Assembly: GCA_003489165.1 (NCBI GenBank)
Contig: DNJG01000056.1
Coordinates: 1 to 8,829, forward strand
Source of the DNA: Nitrospinota bacterium
GTDB taxonomy: Bacteria > Nitrospinota > Nitrospinia > UBA9942
Length of the DNA: 8,829 nucleotides
Direction of reading: 5' to 3'
Part shown: piece after piece, positions 1-6,021 of the stretch
Position numbering within the stretch: position 1 is the stretch's first letter
How the letters are laid out: every line of letters begins with the position of its first letter
Translations under genes and position numbers: made by a program
Notes under the pieces: model-generated
What the model saw: only the letters and a program-made list of their open reading frames with translations
Told to the model about the DNA's origin: nothing
The model's database searches: none

Positions 1-914
1 AGTATTGTATCTTTAACTCTTAAATTTGTCCCCATTACTTCAAGTGCTGCCACCCTTCCACCACCAATCTTTGGAAGAAGCCTCTGGCACACTATCCATC
101 TTACTGTATCAGCCAGTCTTATTCTTATCTGTTTTTCCTCATCTTTATCAAACATACCAAGGATCCTGTTTATTGTCTGTCCTGCATCTACTGTGTGGAG
201 TGTGCTCATAACCAGATGCCCTGTCTCTGCAGCAGATAGTCCTATTTCTACTGTTTCTCTGTCTCTCATCTCACCGACAAGTATAATCTTTGGAGCCTGT
301 CTTAATGCCGCCCTCAATCCTGTAGCAAAAGAATCAAAATCATTGCCAAGTTCTCTTTGATTGAATGTTGCCTTTTTATGAGGATGAACAAACTCTACAG
401 GGTCTTCTAATGTTACAACGTGGACAGATTTTGAATTGTTTACTTTATCAAGCAGTGCAGCGAGAGAAGTAGATTTCCCGCTGCCGGTAGCACCGGTTAC
501 CAGAATAATGCCGTTTTTCTCTTCTGCCATCTTATGAAACGCAGAGGGAAGTTTTAAGTCCTCAATGGTCGGGATACGAGTCTCAAGTTTTCTCAGAACA
601 ATGGAATAGTGCCCCCTCTGGGAAAATATATTTACCCTGAATCTTGCCTTTCCTGTCAGAAAATAGGATGAGTCGCATGATCCTTCTTTGATAAGGATTT
701 CGCTGAGTCTTCTGTCCTGATTTATTAAATTTAGTGCAAATATCTCAGTTTGAAAGGGGGTAAGCTTTTCAAGAGGAGGCTGAATTGGAACGGGTGTCAA
801 TTGCCCTGATGATTCTACCTGAAGTGGTTTATCTACTGTAATATTCAAATCAGACACATTGCCATGAGTCTCAAGCATTGTGGTCAATATATAATCTATC
901 TCAGGCTTTCGCAT
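1..914 (-). CDS. pilT: Type IV pilus twitching/retraction ATPase, PilT family (second paralogue), C-terminus cut by window edge
   Basis: A cytoplasmic hexameric secretion-type ATPase of the PilT family, which powers pilus depolymerisation. The reading frame opens with ATG at 914, preceded by a strong ribosome site (GGGAGG, 921-926), and stays open for 304 codons to the left edge, so no stop is visible. Seen: an N-terminal PAS-like region with SDLNITVDKPL near residues 21-31; Walker A GATGSGKSTS at 141-150; Asp box TLEDPVEF at 168-175; Walker B with catalytic Glu in LVGEMRD at about 212-218; His box GHLVMSTLHT at 232-241; and RLADTVRWIV at 266-275. PilT proteins are usually about 350-370 residues, so roughly 50-60 are missing. 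The LTPFQTE segment (51-57) and the overall wording recall the Geobacter-type twitching ATPase. It lies just downstream of another pilT, separated by a repeat-filled gap. The symbol is by family; PilU or another PilT subtype is possible. Confidence 0.93.
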   Translation of the reverse strand, partial: MRKPEIDYILTTMLETHGNVSDLNITVDKPLQVESSGQLTPVPIQPPLEKLTPFQTEIFALNLINQDRRLSEILIKEGSCDSSYFLTGKARFRVNIFSQRGHYSIVLRKLETRIPTIEDLKLPSAFHKMAEEKNGIILVTGATGSGKSTSLAALLDKVNNSKSVHVVTLEDPVEFVHPHKKATFNQRELGNDFDSFATGLRAALRQAPKIILVGEMRDRETVEIGLSAAETGHLVMSTLHTVDAGQTINRILGMFDKDEEKQIRIRLADTVRWIVCQRLLPKIGGGRVAALEVMGTNLRVKDTI

Positions 915-931
915 AAAACACCTCCCTAAAA

Positions 932-1003
932 AGTAAGCAATAGGCAGTAAGGAGTAAGCAGTTAAAACTCCCTATGTCTTCTGCATACTGCATACTGCCT
1001 ACT
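932..1003. repeat. Junction repeat A: 7-nt-period tandem repeat with inverted arm
   Basis: The gap between the two pilT genes holds five imperfect 7-nt units (agtaagc 932-938, aataggc, agtaagg, agtaagc, agttaaa ending 966). After a short spacer come three more 7-nt units in inverted sense (tgcatac 982-988, tgcatac 989-995, tgcctac 996-1002). The arms are partly complementary (for example AGGCAGTA with TACTGCCT), so an imperfect hairpin is possible in the 3' end of the upstream pilT transcript. There is no T-tract of terminator type. Function unknown. Confidence 0.75.
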
Positions 1004-1008
1004 TTCTT

Positions 1009-2082
1009 TTAAAAGTCTTCCGGTGGCTTTTTGAGAAACTGGACAAATCTCTGTTTCTCTATGCATTTATCATAGGCATCTTCTGCACCAATCCATCCCT
1101 TGTTTAATAGATCAAGTATAGCATCATCAAGCGATTGCATTCCATATTTTTTACCTGTTTGAATAGCTGAAGGAATCTGAAATGTCTTTTCTTCCCTTAT
1201 TAAGTTTCCAACTGCAGGTGTGACAACCAATATTTCTAATGCTGCACATCTCCCTTTTTTATCAACCCTCTTAAAGAGATTCTGGGCAACAACACCTTTT
1301 AGTGACTCTGATAGAGTTGTCCTTATTTGTGCCTGCTGGCTTGAGGGGAAGACATCTATGACCCTGTCCACAGTTTTTGCGGCACTCTGTGTATGAAGTG
1401 TGCCAAATACAAGATGGCCTGTTGATGCCGCCATTAATGCCAGTTCTATAGTCTCTAAATCTCTCATTTCACCTACAAGTACTATATCAGGGTCTTCTCT
1501 TAACGCACCCCTTAATGCAGAGGCAAAAGACTTAGTATGTAAACCTATTTCTCTGTGATTTACAATACACCCCTGACTCTTGTGGACAAATTCTATCGGA
1601 TCCTCAACTGTGATGATATGGTCTTTTCTATTCTTATTGGCAAAATCCATCATTGCAGCCAATGTTGTAGATTTACCACTGCCTGTAGGGCCTGTAACCA
1701 ATACCAACCCTTTATGAAGCATAGCGAATTTTTTTACAACAGGCGGTAATCCTAACTGGTCAGCAGTTAGAACATCGCTTGGTATCTGTCTGAAGACTGC
1801 AGCCACACCATATTTCTGCTGAAAGAAGTTTGCCCTGTATCTTGCTAATCCCGGTATCTCATAGCCAAAGTCTATATCTCCCGTTTCCTCAAATCTTTTT
1901 ACTTTATCTTCAGGTGCTATTTCATAGAGCATTGCCTTAAGCTCATCATTATCAAGGGTCTTAAATTTTACCCTTTCCATCTCGCCATGGATTCTCAATA
2001 TGGGCTGTTGTCCGGATACAAGATGCAAATCAGATGCACCTTGTTCAGCCATTAACTTAAAAAAAGCATCAATCTTTGCCAT
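1009..2082 (-). CDS. pilT: Type IV pilus retraction ATPase PilT
   Basis: Motor ATPase for type IV pilus retraction, acting at the cytoplasmic face of the inner membrane and giving twitching motility, adhesion and DNA uptake. The 357-residue length is typical. Seen: N-terminal GASDLHLVSGQQP at 15-27; Walker A GPTGSGKSTT at 131-140; Asp box TVEDPIEF at 158-165; Walker B LVGEMRD with catalytic Glu205; His box GHLVFGTLHT at 222-231; and the PilT-specific C-terminal AIRNLIRE-like motif, here AVGNLIRE (290-297), with Gly in place of the usual Arg. The ATG at 2082 has a clear GGAGG site 6-7 nt upstream, one of only two good ribosome sites in the window. aroE lies upstream and a second PilT paralogue downstream on the same strand. 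Paired PilT-type motors are common, with one main retraction ATPase and one accessory. Which is which cannot be told here. Confidence 0.96.
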   Translation of the reverse strand: MAKIDAFFKLMAEQGASDLHLVSGQQPILRIHGEMERVKFKTLDNDELKAMLYEIAPEDKVKRFEETGDIDFGYEIPGLARYRANFFQQKYGVAAVFRQIPSDVLTADQLGLPPVVKKFAMLHKGLVLVTGPTGSGKSTTLAAMMDFANKNRKDHIITVEDPIEFVHKSQGCIVNHREIGLHTKSFASALRGALREDPDIVLVGEMRDLETIELALMAASTGHLVFGTLHTQSAAKTVDRVIDVFPSSQQAQIRTTLSESLKGVVAQNLFKRVDKKGRCAALEILVVTPAVGNLIREEKTFQIPSAIQTGKKYGMQSLDDAILDLLNKGWIGAEDAYDKCIEKQRFVQFLKKPPEDF

Positions 2083-2095
2083 AATAAACCTCCAA

Positions 2096-2175
2096 ATGAG
2101 TTGATGAGTTGGTGAGTTAAGGAGTTGAAGAGTTAAGGGCTAAACATATAAACTCATAAACTCATCAATTTACTA
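2096..2175. repeat. Junction repeat B: 8-nt-period tandem repeat with inverted arm, running into the aroE stop codon
   Basis: Five imperfect 8-nt units start at 2096 (atgagttg, atgagttg, gtgagtta, aggagttg, aagagtta, ending 2135). A spacer follows, then three inverted units (aactcata 2151-2158, aactcatc 2159-2166, aatttact 2167-2174). The unit tatgagtt on the opposite strand is essentially the same octamer, so the element can fold as a long imperfect hairpin. The last unit overlaps the aroE TAG stop (2173-2175). It sits between aroE and the pilT ribosome site. It uses a different repeat word from the other junction repeats in this window. Confidence 0.78.
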
Positions 2176-3045
2176 ACTTTTTAGTTCTTTCATTAGCGTC
2201 TTTCTCACAATCTCAACAGGCATTTCATGCCCTGTCCATATTTTGAAAGAGAGGCTCCCCTGATAGATGAGCATACCAAGTCCGTTTAAAATTCTTGCCC
2301 CCCTCAATAAAGCCTCTTTTAAAAGATTAGTTTCAATAGGCTTATAAACTATATCACATACCAGATGTTTATTTGTTATGTAATTATACGGAAATAAGGG
2401 GTTGTCGTTATCTTTCATTCCTATAGATGTTGTATTTATGATTATATCCGCCTCTCTAAAATATTCAACTAATAAACTATCGTTTAAAGCTATTGCCTTA
2501 ACTTTAGGCTTTCGGGGCACCCATCCACTGGATGGGTCGTGAACTTTAAGCTTTGTATATTCTGCCAGTTTCTTGCCTCTCCCTACTGTCCTATTGGCTA
2601 TTATCACACTATTGGCCTTCTCCAGAGCCATTTGAATTGCTATAGCCCTTGCAGAACCGCCAGCACCTAATATTAGTATATTTTTTCCCTTAACATCTTC
2701 CTTTGCATCTATCTTGAGAGATTTTAAAAATCCCAAACCATCGGTGTTATATCCTTTAATTTTATCATCCTCAAGTTTGATAGTATTAACAGCACCGATA
2801 AATTTGGCATTATCATCCATAGTTTCCAAATAAGGAATTACTGATTCTTTGTGAGGTATTGTTACATTTATTCCTTTTATTCCAAGCCCTTTTAATCCTC
2901 CTATTGCAAGGGCTATATTTTCTTTTTTTACCTCAAATGGCAGATAGATATAATCAAGCCCAATATGTTTTATAGCTGTATTGTGAATTAATGGAGAGAG
3001 TGTATGTCCGATGGGGTAACCGATTATTCCAAGAATATTTGTCAT
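2173..3045 (-). CDS. aroE: Shikimate dehydrogenase (NADP+), with an in-frame palindromic insertion
   Basis: Reduces 3-dehydroshikimate to shikimate with NADPH in aromatic amino acid biosynthesis; cytosolic. Seen: substrate-binding TLSPLIHN at 15-22 (the usual first Ser of the SxS pair is Thr); NVTIPHK with catalytic Lys66 (60-66); NTDG with catalytic Asp102 (100-103); dinucleotide loop GAGGSARA at 127-134; NADP-phosphate-binding NRT at 151-153; NTTSIGM at 204-210; and the C-terminal YQGSLSFKIWTG at 261-272. At 290 residues it is slightly long for the family (about 270-280). The excess is explained by residues 169-182 (HDPSSGWVPRKPKV), which come from a 42-bp insertion described separately. 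No Shine-Dalgarno is seen before the ATG at 3045. The last codons and stop fall within or against junction repeat B. It lies upstream of pilT on the same strand; co-transcription is possible. Confidence 0.96.
   Translation of the reverse strand: MTNILGIIGYPIGHTLSPLIHNTAIKHIGLDYIYLPFEVKKENIALAIGGLKGLGIKGINVTIPHKESVIPYLETMDDNAKFIGAVNTIKLEDDKIKGYNTDGLGFLKSLKIDAKEDVKGKNILILGAGGSARAIAIQMALEKANSVIIANRTVGRGKKLAEYTKLKVHDPSSGWVPRKPKVKAIALNDSLLVEYFREADIIINTTSIGMKDNDNPLFPYNYITNKHLVCDIVYKPIETNLLKEALLRGARILNGLGMLIYQGSLSFKIWTGHEMPVEIVRKTLMKELKS
2500..2548. repeat. Small palindromic element inserted in frame in aroE, with 7-bp direct repeats at its ends
   Basis: AACTTTA occurs at 2500-2506 and again at 2542-2548, exactly 42 bp apart, as expected for a target-site duplication. 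Between them lie 35 bp containing a perfect 19-nt palindrome, ACCCATCCACTGGATGGGT (2519-2537, 9-bp arms around one base). The core is much richer in G+C than the gene around it. The 42 bp equal 14 codons and add HDPSSGWVPRKPKV to AroE in a loop after the NADP-phosphate motif, where family members normally have a short linker. This resembles in kind the in-frame palindromic elements known from Rickettsia, but no relationship by sequence is claimed. Confidence 0.7.
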
Positions 3046-3060
3046 TAGAAAATTATAAAA

Positions 3061-3182
3061 GCAACTGCAGATTTCGCAGATTGCCGCAGATTTTTAATAA
3101 GTGTTAGTTTTTAGTGTCAGTATCAGTTAAGGAAGTTATTACTAACACTAATCACTGACACTAACACAGTTATTATCTGTGG
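3061..3182. repeat. Junction repeat C: nested composite repeat able to form a long hairpin
   Basis: This fills the gap between punA and aroE. The outer part carries 9-10-nt units around the word gcagatt (3066-3092). The inner part carries 6-nt-type units (gttagt/gtcagt/atcagt in 3103-3127) and the inverse actaac/actgac units (3141-3167). Pairing is extensive: CCGCAGAT 3084-3091 with ATCTGTGG 3175-3182, AATAA 3096-3100 with TTATT 3170-3174, and GTGTTAGT 3101-3108 with ACTAACAC 3160-3167 (an alternative copy lies at 3141-3148). It ends 5 bp before the punA stop codon. There is no typical terminator T-run. Function unknown. Confidence 0.75.
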
Positions 3183-3187
3183 ATTAA

Positions 3188-4030
3188 TTAGATTTTTGTT
3201 TTTTTTAATTTTTTTATTATTCCAGCCAAAAGTATATCTAATTTTTTAATATTCTTTTCTGATTCTTTCACGACATTTTTATGAGAGAGATGAACGCCTG
3301 CCTTATTTGTAATCAGGGATATCCCAAATACTTTTAAATTGAGAGCCCTTGCCATAATTACCTCAGGGATAGTGGACATACATACTGCATCAGCACCTAA
3401 CCGTTTTAATATCTTAATTTCTGCAGGTGTTTCATAGATAGGTCCCTGTATTGCTGCAAGAACACCTGTTTTTGCCATTATTCCTGATTTTGATGCAGTT
3501 TTTTCTCCTAACGATATATACTGCTTATAGTAGGCATCTTTCATATTTATAAAGGGTTCAAATTCTGAATCAATAAGTCCATTCTGGGCTTGGTTTAGCA
3601 ATGGATTTGTCCCCATTAAATTTATATGGTCTTTTATAATCATAAAGTCGCCTGTCTTAAATTTTGGATTTATACCTCCTGCTGCATTTGTTACAAACAA
3701 GCATTTAATCCCCAGTTGTTTAAGAACCCTTACTGGAAATGTTACAACACTCATTGAGTGTCCTTCGTAGAAGTGAAACCTGCCTTGCATTACTGCCACA
3801 GGTAAATTGCTTATCTTGCCTATTACAAGTCTTCCAGTATGTCCTTTTACGCCTGTCTTAACGAAATAAGGTATTTTGTTATACGGAATTGTTCTCTTAT
3901 TCTCAACATTCTCTGCAAAATCTCCCAATCCCGAACCAAGAATTATCCCAATAATAGGTCTTACATCTGCCTGTTTTTTTATAAAGTTTGCTGCCTTCTT
4001 TGCCCTTTCAATTTGGACATTTTTAATCAT
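3188..4030 (-). CDS. punA: Purine nucleoside phosphorylase, trimeric class (PNP/MTAP superfamily)
   Basis: Phosphorolysis of purine nucleosides to free base and (deoxy)ribose-1-phosphate in purine salvage; cytosolic. The 280 residues match the low-molecular-mass trimeric class. Seen: phosphate-binding GSGLGDF at 32-38, GHTGRLVIG at 63-71 and MQGRFHFYEGHS at 81-92; TNAAGGIN at 114-121; base-pocket GPIYETPAEI with Glu200 (human Glu201); CMSTIPEVIMAR at 217-228; SLITNKAG with Asn242 (human Asn243); and His250. Asn242 together with Glu200 favours 6-oxopurines (inosine, guanosine) over methylthioadenosine. The ATG at 4030 overlaps the stop of the rodZ-like gene as ATGA, indicating translational coupling; no separate ribosome site is evident. 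A 5'-methylthioadenosine or xanthosine phosphorylase is a weaker alternative. Confidence 0.92.
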   Translation of the reverse strand: MIKNVQIERAKKAANFIKKQADVRPIIGIILGSGLGDFAENVENKRTIPYNKIPYFVKTGVKGHTGRLVIGKISNLPVAVMQGRFHFYEGHSMSVVTFPVRVLKQLGIKCLFVTNAAGGINPKFKTGDFMIIKDHINLMGTNPLLNQAQNGLIDSEFEPFINMKDAYYKQYISLGEKTASKSGIMAKTGVLAAIQGPIYETPAEIKILKRLGADAVCMSTIPEVIMARALNLKVFGISLITNKAGVHLSHKNVVKESEKNIKKLDILLAGIIKKLKKTKI

Positions 4031-4878
4031 TGTCTCGTTAGTATATGGTTTTTTAAGACATTGCTTCTTGTTGTCGGGAGTGATATTTTTATCCCATCAA
4101 GCATTACATCTGTTCCTGTGGTGTTTCCTGTAGTCAGAGAGAATTTTTCCTTTGCCGTAAAAATCATTTTTTCATTCGGTTGCAATATAGCCTCTCTAGT
4201 TTCAGAATCATCAATCACTATGCTGAACCATACTGTTTCCAATGCGGTAAGTGTCAGCTTTAGCGGTTCCTGTTTTTTTTCAACTGACTCATCAGATTTT
4301 GCAATATTTTCATTAGGTATCGCTGGTATTGTTTTAACTGTTTCTTCTGTATGCTGGTCTGTAATAGGTTTTTGTTCAATTTCATCTATTGCCTTCTCGG
4401 TTTGAACTAAAGGTAATTCTTCTTTGGGTTCACTATTTTCTTTTGGCTGTTCCTCAATAGCTGTTTTTAATTCTGGCAATTCATTTAAAATAGGTTTTGC
4501 AATATTTTTTGAACCATTTTTATAGTAGAAGATACCTCCTAAGGTTATTAGTATTAAGGCTATTATGGAAGTTAATGCAATTATAGATGTGTTATTAAAT
4601 TTAATCGGCGGGCTTATCTCTTTCTTTGTTTCAGGTTTTTCATCTGCCTTTCTAATGTTGGTATATATAGAGATGACCTCGTTTGGGTCAATACCGACGC
4701 ATTTTGCATATGCCCTCAAAAAACCCTTTACGAAAACTTCTGAAGGGAGATTTTTAAAGTCATCATTTTCTAACGCATGGATGAATCGGCTGCTGATACG
4801 GGTGATACTAGCTATCTCCTCAATAGTTACGCCCCTAAGCTCCCTTTCCTTTTTTAAATATTCTCCGAGAGATTTCAT
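4027..4878 (-). CDS. rodZ: RodZ-like cytoskeletal membrane protein (HTH_25 domain, one membrane segment, DUF4115-like C-terminus)
   Basis: RodZ family proteins link MreB filaments to the cell-wall elongation machinery across the inner membrane. With the start at ATG 4878 the protein has 283 residues. It has an N-terminal Cro/CI-like helix-turn-helix of RodZ type (about 5-70, with SLGEYLKKERELRGVTIEEI and ALENDDF), then one hydrophobic segment (about 98-118). A flexible Glu/Lys/Pro-rich periplasmic linker follows (about 122-205), and then a beta-rich DUF4115-like domain (about 206-275). A longer frame begins at TTG 4896, but those bases belong to junction repeat D and no ribosome site precedes them, while residues from ATG 4878 match the family start. 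The gene overlaps punA by 4 bp and follows nrnA. A generic membrane-bound HTH protein not involved in shape remains possible. Confidence 0.88.
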   Translation of the reverse strand: MKSLGEYLKKERELRGVTIEEIASITRISSRFIHALENDDFKNLPSEVFVKGFLRAYAKCVGIDPNEVISIYTNIRKADEKPETKKEISPPIKFNNTSIIALTSIIALILITLGGIFYYKNGSKNIAKPILNELPELKTAIEEQPKENSEPKEELPLVQTEKAIDEIEQKPITDQHTEETVKTIPAIPNENIAKSDESVEKKQEPLKLTLTALETVWFSIVIDDSETREAILQPNEKMIFTAKEKFSLTTGNTTGTDVMLDGIKISLPTTRSNVLKNHILTRQ

Positions 4879-4888
4879 TATAATAAAA

Positions 4889-4945
4889 GGATTCAAGTGG
4901 TCAAGGATTCAAGGGTTAAGTATTTTTTACTAATCCCTAATCCCT
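4889..4945. repeat. Junction repeat D: 8-nt direct units plus 7-nt inverted units, encoding the end of NrnA
   Basis: Four 8-nt units (ggattcaa 4889-4896, gtggtcaa, ggattcaa, gggttaag ending 4920) are followed by a short T-rich spacer. Two perfect 7-nt units come next (ctaatcc 4930-4936 and 4937-4943), with a partial third. The second arm is roughly the inverse of the first (ggatta against ggattc), so an imperfect hairpin is possible. Arm 2 supplies the last codons (Ile-Arg-Asp) and the TAG stop of nrnA. Arm 1 lies just upstream of the rodZ-like ATG. Function unknown. Confidence 0.72.
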
Positions 4946-5910
4946 ATCTTTTTACTTATTTCTTGTAGTAAAAGGTTTTTTACATCTGCAATTGTTCCAT
5001 TAATCCTACATCCGGCTGCCTTTGCATGACCTCCTCCGCCGAATATAGCAGCAATATTATTAACATTTATGTTATTATTTTTTGACCTTAAAGATACCTT
5101 AACCCTGCCTTTCTCGGTTTCTTGTAAAAATGCAACGACCTTAATATTTTCAATTGAAAGAGGGTAGTTGACAAACCCCTCAGTATCTACCTTAGAACCA
5201 TCCTCGCTTTTTAGATATTTATTATCAAAATGGACAAATGCCATCCTGCCATTCATGTTAATATCTAAGGAATCTAATAATATGCCAAGCCCTTTTAGTG
5301 TCTCGATTGAATTTGTATGATATAACCACTCGGCAATAAAAGAAATCCTCGCACCTGCCTCTGATAATTTTGCAGCAACCTCAAATGCCCTTGTAGTTGT
5401 ATTAGAAAATCTGAATCTGCCTGTATCAATAACTAAACCTGTATATATATACTCAGCCACATCTTTATCCAGCGGCATGCCAAATAAGTTTATTAAATCA
5501 TAGATTATCTCTGTGCATGAACATGCTTTTAAATCTATAAAATTAATATCTCCAAAATTGGAATTGCTCTCATGATGGTCAATATTAATAACCTTTATGT
5601 CTTTTGGGAGGAGTTTGTTTACCTTTTCCAGTCGTTCTAAATTTGGGACATCAACTGTAAGGAGGTTTTTAATATTGAAGCCTATTTTAAGATACTCTGA
5701 ATAAATAGTTATTTTTTCAAAATCAGCAAGATATTTGAATTTTTCTGAAGGTGTGCTGTCAACAACAATTATATATCTTTTATTTAATTTATTTAAAAGC
5801 CATTTTATTGCCAGCATACCTCCTATTGCATCACCATCAGGATTTATGTGCGATGATATTAGAAAATCATCCCCTGCTTTAATAATCTTTTTTAATTCTT
5901 CAGAAATCAT
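4930..5910 (-). CDS. nrnA: DHH/DHHA1 phosphoesterase, NrnA type (nanoRNase / pAp phosphatase)
   Basis: NrnA-type enzymes degrade 2-5-nt RNAs and often dephosphorylate 3'-phosphoadenosine 5'-phosphate, using Mn2+; cytosolic. The 326 residues from ATG 5910 fit the family (about 310-340). Seen: motif I SHINPDGDAIG at 20-30; Asp87 of motif II (TVDVPN 85-90); motif III DHH at 111-113; motif IV GLVIDTGRFRFSN with Asp162; and the C-terminal DHHA1 glycine loop GGGGHAKAAG at 291-300. A longer frame starts at TTG 5943, but a good promoter (-35 at 5954-5959, -10 at 5932-5937) would begin transcription near 5925, downstream of that TTG, so ATG 5910 is preferred. The leader is then only about 15 nt and has no Shine-Dalgarno. 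The last three codons and stop come from junction repeat D. It is probably the first gene of the minus-strand run. Confidence 0.92.
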   Translation of the reverse strand: MISEELKKIIKAGDDFLISSHINPDGDAIGGMLAIKWLLNKLNKRYIIVVDSTPSEKFKYLADFEKITIYSEYLKIGFNIKNLLTVDVPNLERLEKVNKLLPKDIKVINIDHHESNSNFGDINFIDLKACSCTEIIYDLINLFGMPLDKDVAEYIYTGLVIDTGRFRFSNTTTRAFEVAAKLSEAGARISFIAEWLYHTNSIETLKGLGILLDSLDINMNGRMAFVHFDNKYLKSEDGSKVDTEGFVNYPLSIENIKVVAFLQETEKGRVKVSLRSKNNNINVNNIAAIFGGGGHAKAAGCRINGTIADVKNLLLQEISKKIGIRD

Positions 5911-5931
5911 AAAAATAAGTGTTTTGGGGGA

Positions 5932-5959
5932 ATTATATATCAAAATTACTTTTAGTCAA
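5932..5959 (-). promoter_or_regulatory. Sigma-70-type promoter for nrnA
   Basis: On the minus strand a -35 TTGACT (5954-5959) is followed after 16 bp by a perfect -10 TATAAT (5932-5937). Transcription should start near 5925, 15 nt before the preferred nrnA ATG at 5910. It diverges from the glyQ promoter, whose -35 is 26 bp away. Confidence 0.65.
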
Positions 5960-5985
5960 ATGATTTTTATCCATGAACTAATTTA

Positions 5986-6015
5986 TTGACAGTATATTTT
6001 TCAGTAGTGTAGACT
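5986..6015 (+). promoter_or_regulatory. Sigma-70-type promoter for glyQ, implying a leaderless mRNA
   Basis: A perfect -35 TTGACA (5986-5991), an 18-bp spacer and a -10 TAGACT (6010-6015, 4 of 6 matches). The expected start point, about 7 nt after the -10, falls on or next to the A of the glyQ ATG at 6022. No Shine-Dalgarno lies between promoter and start. Confidence 0.6.
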
Positions 6016-6021
6016 CCTTTT

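Noticed and set aside
84..100. Plus-strand TGGCAC inside the first pilT gene
   Set aside because: No GC at the -12 spacing, and it is explained by coding sequence.
1391..1405. Sigma-54-like TGGCAC on the minus strand inside pilT
   Set aside because: The -12 position reads ATAC rather than GC, and the bases encode the conserved GTLHT part of the His box.
3052..3057. Minus-strand TATAAT just upstream of the aroE ATG as a promoter
   Set aside because: No recognisable -35 at 16-18 bp; the match may be chance in AT-rich DNA, so it was not listed.
3839..4405. 188-codon plus-strand frame opposite punA and rodZ
   Set aside because: It lies antisense to two well-supported genes, has low-complexity Ser/Phe/Val composition typical of a shadow frame, and shows no family motif.
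4879..4896. TTG-initiated six-residue extension of the RodZ-like protein
   Set aside because: The bases are part of junction repeat D, no ribosome site precedes them, and family proteins begin at the ATG at 4878.
932..4945. CRISPR array or integron attC sites
   Set aside because: Repeat words are 6-9 nt, differ between junctions, have no constant repeats with unique spacers, and no cas or integrase gene is present.
5911..5943. TTG-initiated 11-residue N-terminal extension of NrnA
   Set aside because: The -10 and part of the spacer of the nrnA promoter lie inside it, and the family start corresponds to the ATG at 5910.
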